NCBI GenBank assembly: GCA_964440155.1
Contig: CAYTRH010000106.1
Location: forward strand, 1 to 9,975
DNA: 9,975 nt
From: PFJX01 sp964440155
Lineage (GTDB): Bacteria; Pseudomonadota; Gammaproteobacteria; Burkholderiales; Thiobacillaceae
Direction: 5' to 3'
The translations under genes were made by a program, and so were the position numbers. The notes beneath the pieces are model-generated. The model was not told where the DNA came from. It searched no databases and was given only the letters and a program-made list of their open reading frames with translations. Below, piece after piece: positions 1-6,093 of the stretch. The first letter of the stretch is position 1. Each line of letters opens with the position of its first letter.

Positions 1-82
1 CGACCGGCTCGTCGCTCGACGCCAGCCAGTCCAGGATGAAATTGGCGCCGATGAAACCGGCGCCGCCGGTGACCAGGATCAT
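1..82 (-). CDS. rfbB: dTDP-glucose 4,6-dehydratase, N-terminal fragment (runs off left edge)
   Basis: Only the first 27 codons are present, read leftwards from an ATG at 80-82. They encode MILVTGGAGFIGANFILDWL and then ASSDEPV. The GGAGFIG stretch is the GxxGxxG dinucleotide-binding loop at the start of extended short-chain dehydrogenases. The following ANFxLDWL resembles the N terminus of RfbB, which converts dTDP-glucose to dTDP-4-keto-6-deoxyglucose, the committed step toward dTDP-rhamnose. A good ribosome-binding site (GAGGAAGGA) lies just upstream of the ATG. It is 44 bp downstream of galE on the same strand, consistent with a nucleotide-sugar operon. The catalytic Tyr/Lys region is outside the window, so another NAD-dependent sugar epimerase or dehydratase is possible. 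Confidence 0.8.
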   Translation of the reverse strand, partial: MILVTGGAGFIGANFILDWLASSDEPV

Positions 83-126
83 GTCGTTCCTTCCTCGTTG
101 TCGTTGGGTGTCGATAGCGTGGTTGG

Positions 127-1146
127 TCAGGCGCCGTACCCGTCCGGGTTCTGCGCCTGCCAGCGCCAGGTATCCTCGCACATCTCGCGCAGACCGCGCG
201 TCGCTTTCCAGCCCAGCTCGCGCTCCGCCTTGGCGGGATCGGCCCAGCATTGCGCGATGTCGCCGGCGCGACGCGGCGCGATGCGGTAGGGCACGGGGCG
301 GCCGCTGGCCTGTTCGAACGCGCGCGCCATGTCCAGCACGCTGTAGCCCTGACCGGTGCCCAGATTCCACACGCGCACGCCGGGGCCTTCCGCCAGTTTC
401 TCCACCGCCTTGACGTGGCCCTGGGCGAGATCGACGACATGGATGTAGTCGCGCACGCCGGTGCCGTCCGGGGTCGGGTAGTCGTCGCCGAACACATTGA
501 GGTATTCGCGCCGTCCTACCGCCACCTGGGCGATGTAGGGCATCAGATTGTTGGGGATGCCGCGCGGGTCTTCGCCGATGCGTCCGCTCTTGTGCGCGCC
601 GACCGGATTGAAATAGCGCAGCAGCGCGATGCGCCAGTCCGGTTCGGCCACGGCCAGATCACCAAGGATCTGCTCGATGATCAGTTTGCTGCGGCCATAG
701 GGGTTGGTGGTCGCACCCACCGGGAAATCCTCGCGGATCGGCACGGAAGCCGGGTCGCCGTACACCGTCGCCGAGGAACTGAACACAATGGTTTTTACGC
801 CCGCCGCTTGCATGGCCTGGAACAGCGTGATGCTGCCGGCGAGGTTGTTGTCGTAGTACAGCAGTGGCTTGGCTACCGATTCGCCCACCGCCTTGAGGCC
901 GGCGAAATGGATCACCGCGTCGATGTCGTGCGCCTTGAACAGCGCGTCGAGCGCGGCGCGGTCGCGGATGTCCCCCTGCACGAAGGGGAAATCCAGGCCG
1001 GACAGCTCGCGCACGCGATCCAGCGCCACCGCGCTGCTGTTGCTCAGGTTGTCGTACACCACGATGTCATAGCCTGCGGCGAGGAACTCGACGCAGGCAT
1101 GCGAGCCGATGTAACCGGCACCGCCGGTGATCAGTATGGTTTTCAT
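127..1146 (-). CDS. galE: UDP-glucose 4-epimerase
   Basis: A complete 339-residue protein, the usual GalE length. It interconverts UDP-glucose and UDP-galactose in the cytoplasm using tightly bound NAD, supplying galactose units for surface polysaccharide and galactose metabolism. The Rossmann loop GGAGYIGSH is at residues 8-16. The catalytic serine lies in SSSATVYG (123-130), and the active-site YxxxK is Y150-GRS-K154. Other GalE hallmarks are YDNLSN (31-36), GDIRD (58-62), RYFNPVGAH (177-185) and the C-terminal VRDYIHVVDLA (231-241). The ATG is preceded by AAGGA at a suitable distance. It sits between purU (70 bp upstream) and rfbB (44 bp downstream), all on the minus strand, so one transcript is likely. 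Nothing is truncated or unusual. Confidence 0.97.
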   Translation of the reverse strand: MKTILITGGAGYIGSHACVEFLAAGYDIVVYDNLSNSSAVALDRVRELSGLDFPFVQGDIRDRAALDALFKAHDIDAVIHFAGLKAVGESVAKPLLYYDNNLAGSITLFQAMQAAGVKTIVFSSSATVYGDPASVPIREDFPVGATTNPYGRSKLIIEQILGDLAVAEPDWRIALLRYFNPVGAHKSGRIGEDPRGIPNNLMPYIAQVAVGRREYLNVFGDDYPTPDGTGVRDYIHVVDLAQGHVKAVEKLAEGPGVRVWNLGTGQGYSVLDMARAFEQASGRPVPYRIAPRRAGDIAQCWADPAKAERELGWKATRGLREMCEDTWRWQAQNPDGYGA

Positions 1147-1216
1147 GGGGTTCCTTTGTGCCGGTTGCCGGTGGTGGAGCCGGGGTTACGCCGGAGAGTC
1201 GCGCGCGATCTGCCGG

Positions 1217-2071
1217 TCAATCGAACACCACCGTCTTGTTGCCGTATACCAGGATACGGTTGTCGATATGCCATTTCACCGCGCGCGACAGCACCACCTT
1301 CTCCAGGTCGGCGCCTTTCTGCACCAGATCGTCCAGGTCGTCGCGGTGCGAGATGCGGGTGACGTCCTGCTCGATGATGGGGCCGTCGTCCAGCACTTCG
1401 GTGACGTAGTGGGAGGTTGCGCCGATCAGCTTCACGCCGCGTTCGAACGCGCGCTGATACGGCTTGGCGCCATGGAACGCGGGCAGGAAGGAGTGATGGA
1501 TGTTGATCACCTGGTTGGGATAGTGGGCGATGAACTCGGCCGACAGCACCTGCATGTAGCGCGCCAGCACGATGAAGTCGACATGGTGCGCCTGCAACAG
1601 CGCGCGCTGCTGCGCCTCCGCTTCCGACTTGTTGTCGCGCGTCACGGCAATGTGATGGAAGGGCACGCGGTAGGCCGCGGCCAGCCAGTGGGTGTCCGGA
1701 TGGTTGCTGATGATCAGCGGGATCTCGCAGTACAGCTCGCCGGCGTGGTGGCGGTACAGCAGGTCGGCCAGGCAGTGGTCGAACTTCGACACGAAGACGG
1801 CCATGCGCGGTTTCACGCTGGACAGCGCCAGGCGCCATTGCATGCGGTGTTCCGCGGCGATGGGCGAAAACGCCTGCCCGAACTTGTGCAGGCCCAGATC
1901 GAAGTCGTCCAGCGACCATTCCACGCGCATCAGGAACAGGCCGGCCGCACCGTCCTGGTGCTGGTCGGCGTGCAGGATGTTGGCATTGTGCCGCAGCAGG
2001 AAATTGGCGATGGCGGCGACCAGGCCCTTCTTGTCCGGACAGCAGATCAGCAGGACGGCGGTGTTACGCAT
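1217..2071 (-). CDS. purU: Formyltetrahydrofolate deformylase
   Basis: A complete 284-residue protein, the normal PurU length. It hydrolyses 10-formyltetrahydrofolate to tetrahydrofolate and formate, balancing the one-carbon pool and supplying formate for purine synthesis. Residues about 5-80 form an ACT-type regulatory domain beginning LLICCPDKKGLVAAIANFL. Residues about 88-265 form the formyltransferase-fold catalytic domain. The catalytic triad of that fold is visible as N190 and H192 in INIHHSFLPAF (189-199) and D228 in VLDDGPIIEQD (226-236). The ACT domain plus the absence of other modules separates PurU from PurN and Fmt. The ribosome-binding site before the ATG is weak (GAGACCCGA). It is divergent from the transporter cassette across 2072-2217 and probably heads the minus-strand unit with galE and rfbB, though the 70-bp gap to galE could hold a separate promoter. 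Confidence 0.95.
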   Translation of the reverse strand: MRNTAVLLICCPDKKGLVAAIANFLLRHNANILHADQHQDGAAGLFLMRVEWSLDDFDLGLHKFGQAFSPIAAEHRMQWRLALSSVKPRMAVFVSKFDHCLADLLYRHHAGELYCEIPLIISNHPDTHWLAAAYRVPFHHIAVTRDNKSEAEAQQRALLQAHHVDFIVLARYMQVLSAEFIAHYPNQVINIHHSFLPAFHGAKPYQRAFERGVKLIGATSHYVTEVLDDGPIIEQDVTRISHRDDLDDLVQKGADLEKVVLSRAVKWHIDNRILVYGNKTVVFD

Positions 2072-2130
2072 TCGGGTCTCGGCATTTGGTCACGAGGTGG
2101 TTCACGGGGGGCATGTCCATGTGGGGCGTC

Positions 2131-2144
2131 ATTGTAGTGACAAT
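2131..2144. promoter_or_regulatory. Perfect inverted repeat ATTGT-N4-ACAAT in divergent promoter region
   Basis: ATTGTAGTGACAAT has two perfect 5-base arms around AGTG. It lies between the divergent purU and binding-protein genes. Read on the minus strand it includes TACAAT (2131-2136), a good match to a -10 box for purU, though no convincing -35 is found at the expected distance. A dimeric regulator site overlapping the purU promoter is one reading. A chance palindrome of this size is also possible. Confidence 0.35.
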
Positions 2145-2161
2145 CGGCAGCGGCGCTGCCG
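2145..2161. repeat. Perfect 7-bp inverted repeat CGGCAGC-GGC-GCTGCCG
   Basis: Two perfect 7-base arms flank GGC, directly abutting the ATTGT-N4-ACAAT palindrome. As RNA it would form a strong short hairpin. It is not followed by a T-run on either strand, so it does not look like an intrinsic terminator. It lies in a promoter region, so an operator is possible, but the assignment is speculative. Confidence 0.35.
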
Positions 2162-2177
2162 GGCCGCAGTGCCATGC

Positions 2178-2199
2178 CATAATTTGAAGACTTTCTTCA
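2178..2199 (+). promoter_or_regulatory. Possible -10 element and operator-like palindrome upstream of the transporter cassette
   Basis: CATAAT at 2178-2183 resembles a sigma-70 -10 box (5 of 6 to TATAAT). It is followed by the perfect inverted repeat TGAAGA-CTT-TCTTCA (2185-2199), placed where transcription would begin, 19 bp before the ATG at 2218. No good -35 is seen 16-18 bp upstream, so transcription may need an activator. I see no convincing Fur box despite the iron-type transporter. The local AT-richness contrasts with the GC-rich surroundings and supports a regulatory role. Confidence 0.35.
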
Positions 2200-2217
2200 T
2201 CGAGACGGGGGTCGGAA

Positions 2218-3255
2218 ATGAGAACATGGGTGGTCACTGTCTTCGCCCTGCTTGCCCTGGCCATGCAAGGCCATGCCAGCGCCATGGAGCCGGTCAGGGT
2301 ACTGTCGGACCGGACGGAAACCCTCCTCAAGCCATTGTTCGAGGTGTTCACCAAACAGACTGGCATTCCGGTGACGGCGGTGTACATGGACAAGGGCCTC
2401 ATCGACCGGGTGGCGGGGAACCCTACGGAGGCCGATGTACTCGTCACCAAGGATGCCGAGCTGATGGAGATCGCGCGGGAACGGGGGCTGCTGCAGCCCC
2501 ACAACTCCAGTCTCATCCAGCGCGAGATCGACCGGCGCTTCCAGGGGCCGAACGCCAGCTACTTCGTGGACGCCTATCGCGCCCGGCTGATCTTCTATGC
2601 CCGCGACCGGGTCAAGCCTGAACAGTTGTCAACCTACGCTGACCTCGCATCGCCCAGATGGAAAGGCAAACTCTGCATCCGCTCCGGATACCACGATTAC
2701 AACGTGGCGCTGTTCAGCCAGATGCACGTGGCCTACGGACCTGAGCGCACCCGCGCCATCATTCAGGGCCTGCGCGACAACCTGGCACGGGAACCCAAGG
2801 GTAATGATCGTGAACAGGCCAGGATGATCCACGCTGGCCGATGCGATGTCGCACTGATGAACATCTACTATCACCCCATCATGATGGACAACCCGGAGCA
2901 GCGTCCATGGGCCGAGGGTGTCGGGGTGTTCTATCCCGACCAGGAGCAGGACGGCACCTTCATCATGCGCAGCGCCGTGGGTATGACCAGGGCCCAGCGC
3001 AACGTACCGGCGGCGACCCGCCTGGTGGAATTCCTCGCCAGCCGCGACGGCCAGTCCATCATGACCCAGTTGACCTACCAGTTCCCCACCAACATCAATG
3101 TGCCACCCAGTCCGCGCATCGCCGCGCTGGGGCTGGATCAACCGGGCATCCGCGACGGCAGGGCGAAGATCAATCTGGTCGATCTGGCGCCGGCTGCCAG
3201 GGCACGGGAAGCGGTGGTGAAGATGTTGAACGAAGTGCAGTTCGACAAGTTCTGA
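2218..3255 (+). CDS. Periplasmic substrate-binding protein of an iron-type (FutA/FbpA family) ABC transporter
   Basis: A 345-residue protein with a signal peptide: basic MR, hydrophobic core about 4-16, likely cleavage after ASA at residue 22. The mature part matches the FutA/FbpA ferric-binding family along its length: TGIPVTAVYMDKGLIDRV (48-65), ADVLVTKD (72-79), WKGKLCIRSG (148-157), YNVALF (161-166), the paired tyrosines NIYYHP (215-220), and LVEFLASRDGQ (269-279) before a YxFP segment. Tyrosines equivalent to Y161, Y217 and Y218 bind Fe(III) in the family. The N-terminal tyrosine usually found in a V-Y-S-Y-R context appears as V-L-S-D-R (28-32), so the metal site may be altered. Ribosome-binding sequence is modest (GGGGGTCGGA). 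It heads the five-gene cassette; the permease follows within about 50 bp. Family assignment is firm, but ferric iron as substrate is inferred. Confidence 0.9.
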   Translation: MRTWVVTVFALLALAMQGHASAMEPVRVLSDRTETLLKPLFEVFTKQTGIPVTAVYMDKGLIDRVAGNPTEADVLVTKDAELMEIARERGLLQPHNSSLIQREIDRRFQGPNASYFVDAYRARLIFYARDRVKPEQLSTYADLASPRWKGKLCIRSGYHDYNVALFSQMHVAYGPERTRAIIQGLRDNLAREPKGNDREQARMIHAGRCDVALMNIYYHPIMMDNPEQRPWAEGVGVFYPDQEQDGTFIMRSAVGMTRAQRNVPAATRLVEFLASRDGQSIMTQLTYQFPTNINVPPSPRIAALGLDQPGIRDGRAKINLVDLAPAARAREAVVKMLNEVQFDKF

Positions 3256-3274
3256 TCCGGCCGGGCACCCCTTT

Positions 3275-3287
3275 CCGCCGTGGGCGG
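3275..3287 (+). repeat. Small intercistronic hairpin CCGCC-GTG-GGCGG
   Basis: A 5-bp perfect GC stem with a 3-base loop lies between the binding-protein stop codon (3253-3255) and the permease. It is followed by TTATT rather than a real T-run, so it is at most a weak attenuator or RNA-stability element. The loop GTG (3280-3282) is the most upstream in-frame candidate start of the permease; burial in a hairpin argues against its use. Confidence 0.3.
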
Positions 3288-3306
3288 TTATTGGGGATAC
3301 TTGGCC

Positions 3307-4803
3307 ATGCCTTACCCCGTACTCCTGTTGGTCCTGGTGGCCGTGGTCAGCGCACCCGGCCTGTACATCCTGGGTCTGGGCGTGGCCGGCTTCTCGTCCG
3401 AATGGTGGACGCACCTCGCGGCCACCGTTCTGCCCGGCTATCTGACTGACTCGTTGCTGATCACTGCCGGTGCCACGCTGGTGGCTTTGCTGCTGGGTGC
3501 GCCGGCTGCCTGGCTCACTTTCCGCTACGCATTTGCCGGACGCGCCTGGTGCGTGTTCATGCTGCTGTTGCCCTTGACCCTGCCTGCCTACGTGGTTGCC
3601 GGCTTGTATATGGAGGCCTACACCGCCGATTTCTTCCATAGCCGCTGGGCCCTGGTCATGCAGTTGGGGGCGGCGGCTGCTCCGCTGGTGTTCATGTTCC
3701 TGCGACTGGCTCTGGCGCGCCTGCCCGCAGCACTGTTCGAGACCGCAGCGTCCCTCGGACTGGGACCGCTGGCCCGCTTCCGGCGGGTCGGGCTGCCGCT
3801 GCTGGCCATGCCACTGGTCGCGGCTGCCTGTCTGGTGGCCGCCGAAGCCCTCGGGGATTTCGGTGCAGCCAGCCGCTTGGGTGTGTCCACGCTGAGCGTG
3901 GGCCTGCATGATCAGTGGCACGCCCTGCAGCGACGCGAACTGGCCACCATGCTGGCCGTCATGCTGTTCCTGCTGGCGGTGCTGTTGGCCACGCCAGTGA
4001 TCCGCCTCGGCTTGCGCGGTCAGCGTGCCCACCCGGCGGGCACGCTACAGACGCTGCACCCCCTGCCGGCGTCCGTGCCCGGTGCGCTCGGTATTCACCT
4101 GGTTTGCCTGCTGGTGACGTTGCCGGGTTTTTGGGCGCCCATGGCCCTGGCACTGAATTGGGCGCGGGATCGACTGGACAAGACCAACCTGACCCCGCTG
4201 TTCCAGGACGCCGGCACCACGCTGGCTACCGCGTTGGCCTGCGTCGTCCTGTGCCTGGCATTGAGCTTGGTATTCGCCTATCTGCTGGAGACCGGCGAAC
4301 GGGTGCGACGCGCGGATCGTTCGATCTGGTTGGTGGCGGTCAACTATCTCACCCCGTCGATGGTGCTGGCCCTAGCCTGGCTGGCCAGCGGCCTGACCGG
4401 GCACGGCGTGGTGATCCTGGCCATCGCCGTCAAGCTGTTGCCGCTGGTGCTGCTGCCGCTGGCTGACGCGTTGGGCCGGCTGCCCGCCGCCCAGGCGGAA
4501 ACAGCGTTGGCGCTCGGCTGTACGCGTGGCCAAGTGTTGCGGCGGGTGTTGCTGCCGCAGTTGACGCCGGTGTTGGCCGGCGGTGCTCTGCTGGTGTTCG
4601 TGCTCGCGGCAACCGAGTTGACGCTGTCTTTGGCCTTGCAGCCGTTCGGCTATGGCGCGTTGTCGTTGCGCATCTTCGCCTGGGCCGGCATCCAGATGAC
4701 CCAGCTCGCTTCCGTGTGGGTGGTGTGCCTCTGTCTGCTTTGTCTGTACCCCATCTGGCGCCTGTCACGCCTCATCGACCATAGTGGAGCGGCCCGTGCT
4801 TGA
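3307..4803 (+). CDS. ABC transporter permease, fused two-module iron-type (FbpB-like)
   Basis: A very hydrophobic protein of 498 residues from the ATG at 3307. An in-frame GTG at 3280 would add nine residues. I prefer 3307 because GGGGA (3293-3297) lies 9 nt upstream, whereas the GTG has no ribosome-binding site and sits in a hairpin loop. The length and roughly a dozen hydrophobic segments fit the FbpB/FutB type, in which two permease modules are fused. Two EAA-type cytoplasmic loops that dock the ATPase are visible: ETAASLGLGPLARFRRVGLP (about 145-164) and ETALALGCTRGQVLRRVLLP (about 398-417), each with the conserved central glycine. It forms the inner-membrane channel for the upstream binding protein and the downstream ATPase. 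Its 3' end overlaps the ATPase start. Confidence 0.92.
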   Translation: MPYPVLLLVLVAVVSAPGLYILGLGVAGFSSEWWTHLAATVLPGYLTDSLLITAGATLVALLLGAPAAWLTFRYAFAGRAWCVFMLLLPLTLPAYVVAGLYMEAYTADFFHSRWALVMQLGAAAAPLVFMFLRLALARLPAALFETAASLGLGPLARFRRVGLPLLAMPLVAAACLVAAEALGDFGAASRLGVSTLSVGLHDQWHALQRRELATMLAVMLFLLAVLLATPVIRLGLRGQRAHPAGTLQTLHPLPASVPGALGIHLVCLLVTLPGFWAPMALALNWARDRLDKTNLTPLFQDAGTTLATALACVVLCLALSLVFAYLLETGERVRRADRSIWLVAVNYLTPSMVLALAWLASGLTGHGVVILAIAVKLLPLVLLPLADALGRLPAAQAETALALGCTRGQVLRRVLLPQLTPVLAGGALLVFVLAATELTLSLALQPFGYGALSLRIFAWAGIQMTQLASVWVVCLCLLCLYPIWRLSRLIDHSGAARA

Positions 4804-5545
4804 AGCGAGCGCCGTGAACCTGGAACTGGGCGGTCGCGACCTGCTGCAAGACATCACGTTCGTGCTACGCCAGGGCGAAAATCTGGCGCTGCTGGGGCCG
4901 AGCGGCGGCGGCAAGACCACGTTGTTGCGTCTGATCATGGGGTTCATGGCGCCGACCCGCGGCAGCCTCGCCTGGCGCGGACAGGTTCTGTCCGCCGACG
5001 GCCGGGTCCGGGTGGCCACGGAGCGGCGCCGGTTCGGCATGGTGTTCCAGGAGGCGGCCCTGTTTCCGCATCTGAACGTGACCGGAAACGTGGCCTTCGG
5101 CTTGCAGCATCTGGACCGTCCTACGCGCAAGGCGCGTACCGCGGAATGGCTGGCGCGGCTGGGGCTGGAGAACCTGCGCCGGCGGCCGGTGCAAGGTCTG
5201 TCCGGTGGCGAGCGTCAGCGGGTGGCGCTGGCGCGGGCCTTCGCCGTGCAGCCGGAGCTGTTGCTGCTGGACGAACCATTCAGCAACCTGGACCGCCTGG
5301 TGCGCACCGAACTGCTGGATACGCTGCGCACGGTGTTGCGCGAGACCGGTACCACGAGCATCCTGGTCACCCATGACGTGCGCGATGCGGTGGATTTCGG
5401 CTCCGACCTGCTGCTCATCGCCGAAGGCCGCGTGCAACGCCAGGGCAGCATATCCGAGGTGCTCGCCGAGCCGGGTGGCGACTGGGTCCGCCGTTTTCTT
5501 GCCTGCGGCCTGGGGCAGACCGCTGCCGACTGGAGGCGAACATGA
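4796..5545 (+). CDS. ABC transporter ATP-binding protein, iron-type, short form
   Basis: A 249-residue ABC ATPase that powers the adjacent permease. Motifs from the GTG at 4796: Walker A GPSGGGKT (34-41), Q-loop glutamine in VFQE (about 85), signature LSGGE (135-139), Walker B LLLLDEP (155-161), D-loop SNLD, and switch histidine in VTHD (about 193). An earlier in-frame GTG at 4784 would add four residues. I chose 4796 because GGAG (4786-4789) lies 6 nt before it and the protein then begins LEASAVNLELGG, typical of the family. Overlap with the permease is 8 bp (20 bp with the earlier start). FbpC-type ATPases are usually near 350 residues with a C-terminal regulatory TOBE domain. This one ends soon after the nucleotide-binding domain and lacks it. 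The stop overlaps the next gene's ATG. Confidence 0.93.
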   Translation: MLEASAVNLELGGRDLLQDITFVLRQGENLALLGPSGGGKTTLLRLIMGFMAPTRGSLAWRGQVLSADGRVRVATERRRFGMVFQEAALFPHLNVTGNVAFGLQHLDRPTRKARTAEWLARLGLENLRRRPVQGLSGGERQRVALARAFAVQPELLLLDEPFSNLDRLVRTELLDTLRTVLRETGTTSILVTHDVRDAVDFGSDLLLIAEGRVQRQGSISEVLAEPGGDWVRRFLACGLGQTAADWRRT

Positions 5546-6090
5546 AGATACTCAAGCTCCGGCGCGGCTATACCACGAACTCCTCGGCGGCCAGCGAATA
5601 CATCCCTCCACACTTGCAGCCCGGCTATGTGCCCAGCGCGGTGCCAGCGCCGGCCGAGACCGTGCCGGCGGGTCCACCCGGCGGTGCTCCCGTGGCCGGT
5701 GCCGCGCCGGCATTGCCGCTACCCGTCACGCCATCGAATATGCCATCCGGCGCGCCGGCCGCGGCTTTGCCTGGTGTGAGCACGCCAGCGTCGGCGGCCA
5801 AGCCGGTACCCGTGCCGGTGCGCGTGATGCCTTCCGCCGGCGTGCCGGCGCCGGCCCAGTTGTCGGCAAGCCCGCCGATCCCGACCCAGCCCGCCCAAGT
5901 GGCCGAGACCACCACGCCGGTCACCGCCCAGATATCACCGATGGCGGCGCAGACGCCGGTGGGCGCCCAGGGGTGGAGCAACTCCAGCCTGGTTGGCCTG
6001 TTCGCTGCCGCGGTTGCATTGGTGTTTGTCGCGGAAAAGGGCATTGCCCGTCTACTCAAGTCGCGCAGGCGCCAGGACGAGGACGATTGA
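5542..6090 (+). CDS. Unknown Pro/Ala-rich protein with N-terminal RRGYTTNSS motif and C-terminal membrane segment; possible radical SAM substrate
   Basis: I do not recognise a named family. The 182 residues have three parts. Residues 1-22 are non-repetitive: MKILKLRRGY then TTNSSAASEYIP. Residues about 23-142 are low-complexity, dominated by Pro, Ala, Val, Gly and Thr. Residues about 149-164 are one hydrophobic segment (SLVGLFAAAVALVFVA), followed by a basic cluster (KSRRR, 173-177) and an acidic end (QDEDD). There is no cysteine and no N-terminal signal peptide. The start is secure: GGAGG (5532-5536) lies 5 nt upstream and the ATG overlaps the ATPase stop as ATGA. The radical SAM gene starts 3 bp after its stop. 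I recall short N-terminal R-G-[aromatic]-x-[TS]-N-S-S motifs in other bacterial hypothetical proteins, but cannot verify this here. Substrate of the next enzyme is an inference from context; a membrane scaffold or a transporter accessory protein is the alternative. Confidence 0.8.
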   Translation: MKILKLRRGYTTNSSAASEYIPPHLQPGYVPSAVPAPAETVPAGPPGGAPVAGAAPALPLPVTPSNMPSGAPAAALPGVSTPASAAKPVPVPVRVMPSAGVPAPAQLSASPPIPTQPAQVAETTTPVTAQISPMAAQTPVGAQGWSNSSLVGLFAAAVALVFVAEKGIARLLKSRRRQDEDD

Positions 6091-6093
6091 GCC

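Noticed and set aside
250..1362. Long plus-strand open frame of 370 codons antisense to galE
   Set aside because: It lies opposite galE, has no recognisable domain and arises from high GC content on the strand opposite a real gene.
2166..2190. Possible sigma-54-like TGGCA...TGC on the minus strand upstream of purU
   Set aside because: The GC half-site is off by a base and the spacing to the TTGC half does not fit.
2629..4032. Minus-strand open frame of 467 codons across the binding protein and permease
   Set aside because: Gln/His/Gly-rich, without recognisable motifs, and it spans two clearly real genes on the other strand.
5620..5970. Tandem repeat or CRISPR-like array in the Pro/Ala-coding region
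   Set aside because: The DNA shows recurring GCC/CCG/GTG triplets from amino-acid bias, with no regular repeat unit or spacing.
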